Numbered from the stretch's first letter, positions 51,191 through 59,719 are shown. The stretch is 64,000 bases of DNA from Candidatus Gastranaerophilales bacterium (GCA_900769645.1 CAAGHI010000056.1:1-64000); one strand, 5' to 3'. Numbers and translations: made by a program. The notes: a model not told the origin generated them from the sequence alone.

Positions 51191-51410
51191 GTAATCGTTA
51201 GCGGTTACAAATACAAAATATTAGACCGACATTGGCTAAGTTTAATCATAGAATGATTAGAACTAAGGAGAAGTAAGCCATAACTTCTTGACTGGTTTAT
51301 TTCTTATGCCAATTTTAAGCTTAACGGTCTAGTTAAGAAAAGCTATATATACTGCTGCGCAGGTATAGTAGCTTCGGTTGTAATGCGCAAAAACAAAAAG
51401 GAGTTATAAA
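51191..51410 (+). ncRNA. Structured leader RNA before xis-int
   Basis: About 220 untranslated bases with several paired elements. Hairpin GTAATCG / CGGTTAC (51191-51208). A long-range stem TAGACCG / CGGTCTA (51222-51228 with 51325-51331) encloses ATTGGC / GCCAAT (51231-51236 with 51308-51313) and two hairpins, AATCAT / ATGATT (51244-51258) and AGAAGT / ACTTCT (51269-51288). A 3' stem TGCGCA / TGCGCA (51356-51361 with 51384-51389) ends close to the ribosome site AAAAAGGAG of the next gene. No match to a known riboswitch class is recognised. It may regulate excision genes. Confidence 0.55.
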
Positions 51411-51593
51411 ATGACATTAAAAAATTTAATTACTATCAACGAATTTGCAAAAAGTATAAACAAGCCAGTTAATACGGTTAGAACTTGGAAGCGTAGAAAT
51501 AATTTGCCAGCTAATATTTTTGTAACAATTGCGGGGTCAGTATTTGTTTATGTTGACAAGTTTAATGAGTGGGTTGAAAAACAGGTGGCATAG
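51411..51593 (+). CDS. AlpA/MerR-type small DNA-binding protein, likely excisionase
   Basis: A 60-aa winged-helix protein: ITINEFAKSINKPVNTVRTWKRRNNLP is a MerR/AlpA-type helix-turn-helix, and FVTIAGSVFVYVDKFNEWVE is the wing. GGAG lies upstream of the ATG. It lies 12 bases before the integrase gene on the same strand, the usual place for an excisionase that directs the integrase to excise. The gene may also regulate the int promoter. Confidence 0.8.
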   Translation: MTLKNLITINEFAKSINKPVNTVRTWKRRNNLPANIFVTIAGSVFVYVDKFNEWVEKQVA

Positions 51594-51605
51594 GAGAAAT
51601 AGAAG

Positions 51606-52625
51606 ATGATATATAAAAAGGGTGATAAATACTATTGCAGATTTCAAATAAATGGTGAAAGAAAGCATTTATGTTGTAAAGGTGCTACGACAGAAAAGGA
51701 AGCTAAGAATCTTGAAAGTGTTTTTATGGTAAAACTTCAAAAAATGCAAAATGGTATAATTCCAAGAGAAGTAAAGCGACTTACTTTTACCAAGCTCTGT
51801 GATTTATATTGGGAATATGCCTGTGCTAATAATGTTGATTTAAAACATGTCAAAAGCAAGATTAAATACTTTAAGGAATATTTTGGTACAAACAAAGCGA
51901 TAGATAAAATTGTTAATGCTGATATTGTGAAGTATAAGAACTATCTTATAAATTCTGGTAAAAAGCCTGCTACAATTAATAAATATTTGGTTTCATTAAA
52001 AAAGATGTTTAATCTGGCGGTAGAAAATGAATATTTAATTAAAAATCCATGTAAAGGGGTACATAAAATGGTAGAGGACAATGTTCAAACAAAGTTTTGG
52101 ACAATAGAAGATGAGCAAAAGTTTTATTCAAAATGTCCTGAATGGTTTAAAGAGATTGTCACAGTTGCCTTACTTACTGGTTTAAGAAAATCTAATATAA
52201 GACTGTTAGAAAAGTCGTGGATAGATTTTGATAAAAACCTTATACAAATTCCTAAAACTAAAAATAAAGGTAAAAAGTATATTCAACTTCCAATGCATGA
52301 AGCGGTAGCTAAAATATTTAAAAAGCATTGGTATAATGATAGTAAATATATATTTATAAATGAAGTTAGAAAACGCCCTTATAGTGATAAAAGGTTAGCG
52401 GCTATATATGATGAAGTTTGTAAAGAGGCAAGTATAAAAAATATTGGATTTCATGGTTTAAGGCATACTTTTGGAACTCGATTAGTAGAACAGAATTATG
52501 ATTTAGAGCTTGTAAGAGAGTTGTTGGCGCATAGTAGCATTACGACAACACAAAGATATACTCATACTTCTAATGAAAGGAAGGTACAAGCAATTAATTC
52601 ATTGTACTCATACAACCAGTATTGA
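51606..52625 (+). CDS. int: Tyrosine recombinase (integrase)
   Basis: A 339-aa site-specific recombinase that joins attP to the tRNA-Leu gene. N-terminal arm-binding AP2-like domain (about 1-50), core-binding SAM-like domain (55-155), then the catalytic domain: Arg194 in TGLRKSNIR, His283/Arg286 in FHGLRHTFG, His309 in LLAHSS and nucleophile Tyr318 in QRYTHT. Complete and undamaged, so the element may still be mobile. GGAGAAATAGAAG precedes the ATG. It ends 142 bases before the right attachment site. Confidence 0.95.
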   Translation: MIYKKGDKYYCRFQINGERKHLCCKGATTEKEAKNLESVFMVKLQKMQNGIIPREVKRLTFTKLCDLYWEYACANNVDLKHVKSKIKYFKEYFGTNKAIDKIVNADIVKYKNYLINSGKKPATINKYLVSLKKMFNLAVENEYLIKNPCKGVHKMVEDNVQTKFWTIEDEQKFYSKCPEWFKEIVTVALLTGLRKSNIRLLEKSWIDFDKNLIQIPKTKNKGKKYIQLPMHEAVAKIFKKHWYNDSKYIFINEVRKRPYSDKRLAAIYDEVCKEASIKNIGFHGLRHTFGTRLVEQNYDLELVRELLAHSSITTTQRYTHTSNERKVQAINSLYSYNQY

Positions 52626-52640
52626 TTGCAAATAATTAAA

Positions 52641-52659
52641 TGGACACAGAATGGACATA
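52641..52659. repeat. Integrase arm-type repeat, right
   Basis: TGGACACAGAATGGACATA, identical to 37633-37651 in the same orientation. Confidence 0.7.
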
Positions 52660-52700
52660 GCATTATCACGCTCATATAATCAAAACTTTATATACAAAAT

Positions 52701-52735
52701 AAACAGAGCTATATTCAAGGCTCTGTTTTGTTTTT
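52701..52735 (+). terminator. Terminator after the integrase gene
   Basis: Stem AAACAGAGC / GCTCTGTTT with a 10-base loop and TGTTTTT tail. On the other strand it can also end tRNA-Leu. Confidence 0.8.
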
Positions 52736-52768
52736 AAGTGGTTTATAAATAATTTTAATTTCTAAAAC

Positions 52769-52792
52769 AATTGTCGACGGGGGGACTTGAAC
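52769..52792. other. Right attachment site (within tRNA-Leu)
   Basis: The 24-base repeat shared with 37523-37546. It covers the T-loop, acceptor 3' strand and flanking bases of tRNA-Leu, so integration leaves the tRNA intact. Confidence 0.9.
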
Positions 52793-52852
52793 CCCCACAG
52801 CTCTCGCCACATGCACCTCAAGCATGCGTGTCTACCATTCCACCACATCGAC
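52772..52852 (-). tRNA. tRNA-Leu (GAG)
   Basis: Class II tRNA on the minus strand: acceptor GTCGATG / CGTCGAC, anticodon stem CATGC / GCATG with loop TTGAGGT (anticodon GAG), a long variable arm (GGCGAGAGCTGT region) and T arm GGGGG-TTCAAGT-CCCCC. Discriminator A; CCA is not encoded, unlike the tRNA-Asp of this window. The 3' part was supplied by the integrated element. Confidence 0.95.
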
Positions 52853-53223
52853 ATAAACTGTTTGTGATATTTGGTCGATGCTGAAGGTCTGCTTGTGGTG
52901 GAAGTGCTTCGCACCCTCTCGACCAACAATTCACTGGATTGTTGGTCTCGGCAGAGAACCAACATCGACTGGTTATTATCTGTTCTGAGTTTATCATAAA
53001 AAACTTCTTTTGTAAAGAAAAGTTTACATTGAAAGCAAAATAATTAAAGTTTTCATGAAGGCATGTCGTACATACTCATGTGTGGAAGAATTCTACAAGA
53101 CTATTAACAAATATTAAGAATGTAACGAAAATCTGAATATTTGAAAATAGACATTGGGAATATTTTTAATTGATACATGAAGTCAATTAATACAAGTAAA
53201 TAAAAAAAAGAAAGTGAGGCTGT
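52853..53223. other. Intergenic region with hairpins upstream of tRNA-Leu
   Basis: No gene. It contains a perfect 10-bp hairpin GACCAACAAT / ATTGTTGGTC (52921-52947), a small GTGC-TTC-GCAC hairpin before it, and outer complementary words GTCGATG (near 52873) and CATCGAC (near 52965), so about 100 bases could fold into one branched structure. The GTCGATG word repeats the tRNA-Leu 5' end. Either a repeat element or an RNA gene. Confidence 0.45.
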
Positions 53224-54627
53224 ATGACAGTTGAAAGCGTAAATGGCGCTAATGGACCAAAGGACACTTATTATGTTTCGGGTGGAGGACAAACTAACCA
53301 GTCCGAAACAACGACGAATGTAGACATGTCGCAGGCGAAGGGTGATACCTCAGAAGCTGGATTTGCAGCATCTGGTTTAAGTATTACTAAAGAGGACGTA
53401 AAAGCTGCTCAAGATGAATTGGGTATTCGAACTTCTGCGAAAACAAAAGAACGTGTAGCAGCTATGCGTAATGAATATGCTCAAAAAATTATGTCTTATT
53501 GCGTAGAGGGTTGTCCACCAGAATTAAAAGGTGCTGCAATGGCTTATGTACAAGAATTGCCGATGGCTTCTCGTGGTAGAGATTTGCAAGATTTTAAATC
53601 GGCTTGCGAAGCTAAATTAGATGCATTTAGAGGAACCGCTCAACGTATGGGGCTTGGTAATTACCTTGTACAAATGGAAAAAGGTAATCAAGCAAGATTT
53701 AATTTGGCTGAAACTGCTGCTGATTTGCGTCAAACAAAAACAGAATTAACTGTTGTTCAAACTGGTATTCAAGTTCAAGATAATGTCAAAGCTCATTCTG
53801 ATGAACTTGAAGCCACAACACAAAAAGTTGTTCGTCAAGAAGGACGGGCAGGTCGTGCAGAAACACGTAAACAAGGTCGATTGACTAGAGGAACAGTTCG
53901 TGCCGAAGGAAGAGCTACTCGTGCCAACCAAAACAGAAATACAGATCTGCTTACACGTAATATGGGGGCGATGATTGGTACTCCGGGTGTTGGAAACACT
54001 AGAACAGTTACGGGTGAAGATGGCACAGAAAGAACAGTTGGTGTAGTTGGTTTTACTAATGGTTCTACAGTTGATGTAGAGCAACATGATACAGCTCTAG
54101 GTCGCAGTGATGCTAATACAGATAGACTAACTAAAAATGTAGGCTCAATGCTTGGCATTGAAGAAGTTGGTGACAAACGAACTGAAGGTGAAGGTGACGA
54201 TGCAAAAGAAGTATTTGTTGTTACTGATAGCCAAGGAAATGAAACTAGCTTGAATCCTGAAAATACAGTCAATGGTCATACAACTGCGGAAACCAATAGA
54301 GGTATTAAAACAAATGTAGAAAATACCGCTGCGGTAGCTGGACTAGTCTATGGAGATAACCATGGGACTAGCGGAGAGGGCGATGATGCAACTGAAGTTC
54401 TACGCGTAAATGATGGCTCTGGAAATTATTATGATCTGGATTATGAGGATACTATTAATGGTCAGACCCAAAATGAAGGATCAAAAACAAGAACCAGACT
54501 TGATGAAAATACCAATACTCTGAAACAACAAAATGAAGCTTTAAAAAAGAAATTAGAAGAAGCTTTGGGGCTCTTGAGAGCGAGAGGTGGCAACGAAGGT
54601 GGTTCAGCTCCAGCTAATGAAGGATAA
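53224..54627 (+). CDS. Repeat protein of unknown function
   Basis: A 467-aa acidic protein without signal peptide. Residues 1-60 are disordered and Thr/Ser-rich. About 60-240 is helical, with an Arg-rich stretch (QEGRAGRAETRKQGRLTRGT). From about 240 come three degenerate repeats of about 60 residues: TDLLTRNMGAMIGTPGVGNT, TDRLTKNVGSMLGIEEVGDK and TNVENTAAVAGLVYGDNHGT, each followed by a GEGD..EVxxV strand and a polar turn. The end is a coiled coil (LKQQNEALKKKLEEALGLL). GTGAGG precedes the ATG. Possibly a secreted or adhesion-type protein, but no export signal is seen. Confidence 0.6.
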   Translation: MTVESVNGANGPKDTYYVSGGGQTNQSETTTNVDMSQAKGDTSEAGFAASGLSITKEDVKAAQDELGIRTSAKTKERVAAMRNEYAQKIMSYCVEGCPPELKGAAMAYVQELPMASRGRDLQDFKSACEAKLDAFRGTAQRMGLGNYLVQMEKGNQARFNLAETAADLRQTKTELTVVQTGIQVQDNVKAHSDELEATTQKVVRQEGRAGRAETRKQGRLTRGTVRAEGRATRANQNRNTDLLTRNMGAMIGTPGVGNTRTVTGEDGTERTVGVVGFTNGSTVDVEQHDTALGRSDANTDRLTKNVGSMLGIEEVGDKRTEGEGDDAKEVFVVTDSQGNETSLNPENTVNGHTTAETNRGIKTNVENTAAVAGLVYGDNHGTSGEGDDATEVLRVNDGSGNYYDLDYEDTINGQTQNEGSKTRTRLDENTNTLKQQNEALKKKLEEALGLLRARGGNEGGSAPANEG

Positions 54628-54686
54628 AACCCTCCAGCAAATAGACGTTCAAGACCTTCAAATACATAATGGTATAATATTTATAA

Positions 54687-54718
54687 ATTGCGTTCCCATA
54701 TTGGGAGCGCAATTTTGG
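54687..54718 (+). terminator. Terminator of the repeat-protein gene
   Basis: Stem ATTGCGTTCCC / GGGAGCGCAAT (one T-G pair) with a 4-5 base loop and an interrupted T tract (TTTTGGTTTT). A TATAAT box just before it (54673-54678) may be the uvrA promoter, in which case the hairpin would lie in the uvrA leader. Confidence 0.65.
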
Positions 54719-54762
54719 TTTTGCGAATTTGAAAAACATTTTTTACATGTAATAATGATGGT

Positions 54763-57648
54763 ATGTTAGATACGATTATTGTTAAGGGTGCTAAAGAGCA
54801 CAATTTAAAAGATGTTTCATTACAATTACCCAAAAATGAGCTGATTGTTTTTACGGGTGTTTCAGGCTCCGGAAAGTCCTCGCTTGCCTTTGATACAATC
54901 TTTGCAGAGGGGCAAAGACGTTATATTGAGAGCCTTTCAACATACGCACGTCAATTTTTGGGACAAATGGACAAGCCAAATGTTGACTATATCGATGGGC
55001 TTTCGCCTGCTATTTCAATCGATCAAAAATCGACAAGTAATAACCCTCGTTCTACTGTTGGTACGGTAACTGAAATCTATGACTATCTAAGGCTTTTGTA
55101 TGCTCGTGTCGGTACTCCTTACTGCCCGAATTGCGGTGAAAAAATTAAGCCGCAAACGGTTGACGAAATCGTAAATAATATTTTAAAACTCGGCGAAGGT
55201 ACAAAAATTCAAATTTTAGCACCTGTCGTTCGAGGCAAAAAAGGTGAATACTCTTCGACTTTTGAGGAATTGCGACAAGAAGGTTTTGTGCGTGTGAAAG
55301 TTGATGGTGAGATTTACAACCTTGATGAAGATGAAATATCACTTGCAAAAACTAAAAAGCACGATATTTCTGTTGTTGTGGATCGAATTGTTGTGAAGGA
55401 GTCTGCGCAATCTCGTATTGCAGACAGTGTTCAAATTGCATTAAAAAAGGCTGATGGAGTGGCAATTGTTGATGTTGTCGGCGGTAATTTATCTGTCTTG
55501 ACATCTAAAAGTGGCGAGGGCGAGAAAAAGTCTCCTTCCAAAGAAATAATTTACAGTGAAAAACTGGCATGTCCAAAGTGCAACTTGAGTTTTGAAGAAC
55601 TTGCACCGAGAATTTTCTCTTTCAATGCGCCTTATGGAGCTTGCGAAAGATGTTCGGGGCTTGGGGCAGACTTTGTTGTGGATCCCGATTTGGTTGTTCC
55701 GGACAAGAAAAAATCGCTTAACGAAGGTGCAATTTACCCTTGGTCAAAGACTTCTACTCAGTACTACAATGATGTTTTAAAATCCGTTTGTCACAATTTC
55801 AATATTGATATGGACAAGCCGTTTGGGGAATTGTCTGAAAAAGAGCAAAAAATAATACTTTACGGAAGCAACGACATAATAAAATTTACTGTAATGCGGT
55901 TTGGAACTCATCGCTATGAAACAAAATATCGGAATTTTGATGGTGTAATTCCGTTTTTGGAAAAACGTTATAATGAGTCGAACGGTGATTATTGGCGAGA
56001 AGAAATTGAAAAATATATGACGACAACACCTTGCCCATCGTGTCATGGGGCGAGATTAAAACCGTTTCCGCTTGCCGTAAAAATCAAGGATAAAAATATT
56101 TTTGAATTCACTCAGATGCCAATTGATGAGGAATTAGACTTTATTTCGGATTTGTATTTGGAATTGAATGAGTTTCAAATGCATATTGCAAAGCAGATTT
56201 TGGACGAAATTCGTGCTCGTTTGAGATTTTTGAAAGATGTCGGTTTGAGTTATCTTGATTTGGCTCGTCGTGCCGGAACTCTTTCCGGTGGTGAGGCGCA
56301 AAGAATTCGACTTGCAACTCAAATTGGAAGCGGTTTGTCAGGCGTTTTGTATGTTTTGGACGAGCCTTCAATCGGTTTGCACCAACGTGATAACGATAGA
56401 TTGATAAAAACTTTAATAAAACTTAGAAACCTCGGAAATACTCTGATAGTCGTTGAACACGATGAAGATACTATCAGAAATGCAGATTATATCGTCGATA
56501 TCGGTCCAAAAGCCGGCGTAAATGGTGGTAAAATGATTGCTTGTGGCTCAATTGACGATATAATTGCGGCAAAAGAGTCAATTACAGGAAAATATCTGAG
56601 TGGTGAAAAATTTATTCCTGTGCCTGAAAAAGTTCGAGAAGGTAATGGAGAATTTTTGCGGGTTAAAAATGCGCATATCAACAACCTTAAAAATATAGAT
56701 GTCGATATTCCGTTGGGAAAAATTGTTTGCTTGACCGGTGTTTCTGGTTCAGGGAAATCTTCTTTGATGCAAGATTTGATATATGAATATGCCCTGCATA
56801 AATTACGTGGAAATAAGCCAAAACCGCAAGGGGTAGACGAAATTCAAGGTTTTGAAAATATTGATAAAGTTATTGCGATTGACCAATCTCCAATCGGCAG
56901 AACTCCAAGGTCTAACCCTGCAACTTATACGGATTTGTTTACACATATTCGTGAACTGTTTTCAAAAACTAATGAAGCAAAACTCAGAGGATACAAGCCG
57001 GGACGTTTTAGCTTTAACGTAAAAGGTGGACGCTGTGAGGCTTGTAAGGGTGATGGCGTAATTAAAATCGAGATGAACTTCTTGTCAGATGTTTATGTTA
57101 AATGTGATGTTTGCAAAGGAAAACGCTACAACCGTGAGACTTTAGAGGTTAAATATAAAGGCAAGACAATCTCTGACGTGTTGGAAATGAGCGTTAAAGA
57201 GGCGCTAGAATTCTTTGACAGCATTCCGTCGATTAAGTCAAGATTGCAGACCTTGAACGATGTCGGACTTGATTATATGAAGCTCGGGCAAAGTGCAACA
57301 ACGCTTTCTGGTGGAGAAGCTCAAAGAATTAAACTTGCTGCTGAATTGAACAAGCGTTCGACCGGAAAAACATTGTATTTGCTTGACGAGCCGTCTGTCG
57401 GGTTGCATTGGTACGATTTGGATAAACTAATTAAAATTTTGCAAAAGCTTGCAGATCAAGGTAATACTGTACTTGTAATTGAGCATAATTTGGATTTTAT
57501 TAAAATTGCAGACCATATAATTGATTTGGGACCGGAAGGCGGAATCGGCGGTGGACAAGTTATTGCACAAGGAACGCCGGCTGAGGTTGCAAAATGCAAA
57601 AATTCTTACACAGGACAGTATCTTAAACCAATGTTGACAAATAAATAA
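54763..57648 (+). CDS. uvrA: UvrABC excinuclease subunit A
   Basis: A 961-aa damage-recognition ATPase of nucleotide excision repair. Two ABC modules: Walker A GVSGSGKSS near residues 32-40 and again in the C-terminal half; signature LSGGEAQRI twice; zinc modules with CPNC and CPKC..C in the first half and CEACKGDG..CDVCKGKRYN in the second. Normal length. There is only a weak ribosome site before the ATG. It stands alone without uvrB or uvrC. Confidence 0.97.
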   Translation: MLDTIIVKGAKEHNLKDVSLQLPKNELIVFTGVSGSGKSSLAFDTIFAEGQRRYIESLSTYARQFLGQMDKPNVDYIDGLSPAISIDQKSTSNNPRSTVGTVTEIYDYLRLLYARVGTPYCPNCGEKIKPQTVDEIVNNILKLGEGTKIQILAPVVRGKKGEYSSTFEELRQEGFVRVKVDGEIYNLDEDEISLAKTKKHDISVVVDRIVVKESAQSRIADSVQIALKKADGVAIVDVVGGNLSVLTSKSGEGEKKSPSKEIIYSEKLACPKCNLSFEELAPRIFSFNAPYGACERCSGLGADFVVDPDLVVPDKKKSLNEGAIYPWSKTSTQYYNDVLKSVCHNFNIDMDKPFGELSEKEQKIILYGSNDIIKFTVMRFGTHRYETKYRNFDGVIPFLEKRYNESNGDYWREEIEKYMTTTPCPSCHGARLKPFPLAVKIKDKNIFEFTQMPIDEELDFISDLYLELNEFQMHIAKQILDEIRARLRFLKDVGLSYLDLARRAGTLSGGEAQRIRLATQIGSGLSGVLYVLDEPSIGLHQRDNDRLIKTLIKLRNLGNTLIVVEHDEDTIRNADYIVDIGPKAGVNGGKMIACGSIDDIIAAKESITGKYLSGEKFIPVPEKVREGNGEFLRVKNAHINNLKNIDVDIPLGKIVCLTGVSGSGKSSLMQDLIYEYALHKLRGNKPKPQGVDEIQGFENIDKVIAIDQSPIGRTPRSNPATYTDLFTHIRELFSKTNEAKLRGYKPGRFSFNVKGGRCEACKGDGVIKIEMNFLSDVYVKCDVCKGKRYNRETLEVKYKGKTISDVLEMSVKEALEFFDSIPSIKSRLQTLNDVGLDYMKLGQSATTLSGGEAQRIKLAAELNKRSTGKTLYLLDEPSVGLHWYDLDKLIKILQKLADQGNTVLVIEHNLDFIKIADHIIDLGPEGGIGGGQVIAQGTPAEVAKCKNSYTGQYLKPMLTNK

Positions 57649-57683
57649 AAATAATTTATCTTTTTGTTAAGAAAGTAGGGGAA

Positions 57684-58307
57684 ATGAAAAAGTATCTATA
57701 TTTATTAGTTTTGATTTTTGTATTATTGTGCCAACCGGTTTTGGCAAAAACAGTTGCAGTCGAAGCGTTGAGCGATTTTTCGACGGGAAATCCGAGTACG
57801 AGAATGAGTGTTAAAATTCTTGAGAATTTGACAATTGATGATAATGTTGTTTTTACGGAAGGCACTATTGTCAATGGAAAAGTCGTTGATGTTACGGATC
57901 CAAAGCGCTTGAAACGTGATGCAACTTTCACTTTTGTTCCTCTCAATTATGTTGACAAAGATGGCAAAACTATTGATATCAAAGGGTATTATCCGGCAAA
58001 ATACACTACAAAACTTAATAAAGGTGAACTTGCAAAAAATGTTGGACTAGGTGTTGGAAGTTTCTTTGTAAAAGGCTTGTCTCTTGGGTATAGTGCGGTT
58101 GAAGGTGCGGTTAAAAATGAAAAAGACAATCGCTTTAAATCTAGTGTGACGGAAGTTTACAAGGATTCCCCTCTTTCTTATGTTGAAAAAGGCGGAGAAA
58201 TTGTGATTGAAAAACATCAACCGTTTTACTTGAATTTTAAATCCAAAGATGATGAAGATCCCGAGGATTTGCCAAATTATGAGTACACACCGCTTCCGTC
58301 TGAATAA
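57684..58307 (+). CDS. Secreted protein, paralogue A
   Basis: A 207-aa protein with signal peptide MKKYLYLLVLIFVLLCQPVLA. Residues 24-125 form a beta-rich domain (VEALSDFSTGNPSTRMSVKI, GTIVNGKVVDVTDPKRLKRD, FTFVPLNY..GYYPAKY). A glycine-rich stretch with possible amphipathic helix follows (LGVGSFFVKGLSLGYSAVEGA), and the end is acidic. The domain is shared with the next gene, which therefore arose by duplication. AGGGGAA precedes the ATG. Function unknown; periplasmic or surface location expected. Confidence 0.7.
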   Translation: MKKYLYLLVLIFVLLCQPVLAKTVAVEALSDFSTGNPSTRMSVKILENLTIDDNVVFTEGTIVNGKVVDVTDPKRLKRDATFTFVPLNYVDKDGKTIDIKGYYPAKYTTKLNKGELAKNVGLGVGSFFVKGLSLGYSAVEGAVKNEKDNRFKSSVTEVYKDSPLSYVEKGGEIVIEKHQPFYLNFKSKDDEDPEDLPNYEYTPLPSE

Positions 58308-58400
58308 ATGTAAAAATTGTTATATAACTCATATATAACAACGATTGACGGATTTTTTGAATTATGTTATTATCCATTTATAAAATCGGAGATTATGAAA

Positions 58401-59033
58401 ATGAAAAAAATATTGACAATTTTTGCACTACTTTTAGGACTTTCAACCGTTCCGGCTAATGCCAAAACTGCACCGGTTCAAGCATTACAGGATTTCTCTA
58501 TCTCAAATCCTTCTCAGACTCTTTTGATTAAAATGCTTGCAAATGTGCAATTGAACAAGGATACAATGTTGCATGAAGGTTTTTACGTTTTAGGACAAAT
58601 TCAAAATGTTTCAAATTCTTCATTTGTCTTTATGCCGATAAAGTATCAAAATTTCCATAATGAAGTTTTTCAAATAAACGGAAATTATCCTGCAAAATTT
58701 GTTGAAATGGTTGATTCTGCAAGCAAATTACCTGCTCAAGGTGTAATTGCAAAAGATGGAAAATTCTTGATGGATTTTGTTATTGCAAACGAAACTCCAG
58801 ATAATTCAATCGGAGAAAGATATCAAGGTGTTGGAACTCCTGCAAACGGAATTTCTGCTGTTGTAAATCAACAGGATTTGGTTTTGTATGATGGAAGTAT
58901 TCCACAGACTATGAAGGATTTTCCGGGGATTAAGTTGAATTCTTTTGATAATGGAAGCAATTTTAATATCCCGAAAAAGTTGATAATTGAAGCAACTCCG
59001 AAAGAAGTTAATATTAACGATTTGAAATACTAA
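58401..59033 (+). CDS. Secreted protein, paralogue B
   Basis: A 210-aa protein with signal peptide MKKILTIFALLLGLSTVPANA. It shares with paralogue A the order ALQDFSISNPSQTLLIKMLA, LHEGFYVLGQIQNV, FVFMPIKYQNF and NGNYPAKFVE, so both have the same fold. The C-terminal half differs. I use ATG 58401, 9 bases after GGAG; the ATG two codons earlier is too close to it, and the frame further upstream has no ribosome site. Confidence 0.7.
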   Translation: MKKILTIFALLLGLSTVPANAKTAPVQALQDFSISNPSQTLLIKMLANVQLNKDTMLHEGFYVLGQIQNVSNSSFVFMPIKYQNFHNEVFQINGNYPAKFVEMVDSASKLPAQGVIAKDGKFLMDFVIANETPDNSIGERYQGVGTPANGISAVVNQQDLVLYDGSIPQTMKDFPGIKLNSFDNGSNFNIPKKLIIEATPKEVNINDLKY

Positions 59034-59091
59034 AATTTTTGGAATTGCGAAGAGGTATGTTAATATTTGGCGGAAGAATTGTAACAATTGT

Positions 59092-59119
59092 TTGAAGTTT
59101 CGTATGTTTGTGCTATTAT
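59092..59119 (+). promoter_or_regulatory. Promoter of efp-accB-accC
   Basis: TTGAAG (59092-59097), a 16-base spacer and TATTAT (59114-59119), about 42 bases before the efp start. Confidence 0.55.
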
Positions 59120-59161
59120 CGACACATAAAACAGATTATTACTTTATAAAAGGGGAAAAAT

Positions 59162-59719
59162 ATGATTTCAGTAAACGATTTAAAAACAGGCTTGACGCTA
59201 CAATTGGACAACGGTTTATGGTCTGTTGTTGAATTTTTACACGTAAAACCTGGTAAAGGTGCTGCGTTTGTTCGTTCAAAACTTAAAAACGTTGAAACTG
59301 GTCAGGTTGTTGAAAAAACATTCCGTGCCGGTGAAAAAGTTGCAAAAGCTATGCTTGACAGACGTGAAATGCAATATCTTTACAAAGAAGGTAAAGAATA
59401 CGTTATGATGGATAACGAAACTTACGAACAATTGCAATTGACAGAAGATCAAATCGGCGACGGTATCAAATATTTGAAAGAAAATATGGTTGTTCAAGTA
59501 TTGATGCACGATGCAAGAATTATCGGTGTTGACCTTCCTGCTCACGTAATTCTTGAAGTTACTGATACTCCTCCATCAGAAAAGGGTAACACTGCTCAAG
59601 GCGGTACAAAACCTGCTACTTTGGAAACTGGTGCAGTTGTAAACGTTCCGTTCTTTATCTCTAACGGTGACAAAATCAGAGTTGATACAAGAACTAACGA
59701 GTATCTTGATAGAGCGTAG
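59162..59719 (+). CDS. efp: Elongation factor P
   Basis: A 185-aa factor that relieves ribosome stalling at proline runs. Three beta domains; the N-terminal KOW-like domain has LHVKPGKGAAFVRSKLKNV, with the modification-site lysine in the PGKG loop; the C-terminal block is TGAVVNVPFFISNGDKIRVDTRTNEYLDR. Normal length. AAAGGGG precedes the ATG. It lies first in efp-accB-accC, the order known from Cyanobacteria. Confidence 0.97.
   Translation: MISVNDLKTGLTLQLDNGLWSVVEFLHVKPGKGAAFVRSKLKNVETGQVVEKTFRAGEKVAKAMLDRREMQYLYKEGKEYVMMDNETYEQLQLTEDQIGDGIKYLKENMVVQVLMHDARIIGVDLPAHVILEVTDTPPSEKGNTAQGGTKPATLETGAVVNVPFFISNGDKIRVDTRTNEYLDRA

Larger units (their letters stand above)
37523..52792. mobile_element. 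Integrative element in tRNA-Leu, 15.3 kb
   Basis: Bounded by a 24-bp direct repeat identical to the 3' end of tRNA-Leu (37523-37546 and 52769-52792). The integrase gene lies beside the intact tRNA, with an AlpA-like gene just upstream. A 19-bp direct repeat lies about 90-130 bases inside each boundary. Cargo: NYN RNase, repeat-rich secreted protein, small membrane protein, enlarged type III restriction-like operon, XRE regulator and an unknown protein. No conjugation, replication or phage structural genes are recognised, so it probably moves only with help or is a stable island. Coding strand is mostly minus except for the regulator and xis-int. Confidence 0.88.

Noticed and set aside
52762..52965. 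67-codon frame across tRNA-Leu
   Set aside because: It lies on the tRNA strand and its text is explained by the tRNA and the upstream hairpins.
53746..54272. Two minus-strand frames opposite the repeat protein gene
   Set aside because: Ser/Thr/Val-rich antisense text typical of shadow frames; the sense frame has a ribosome site and repeats.
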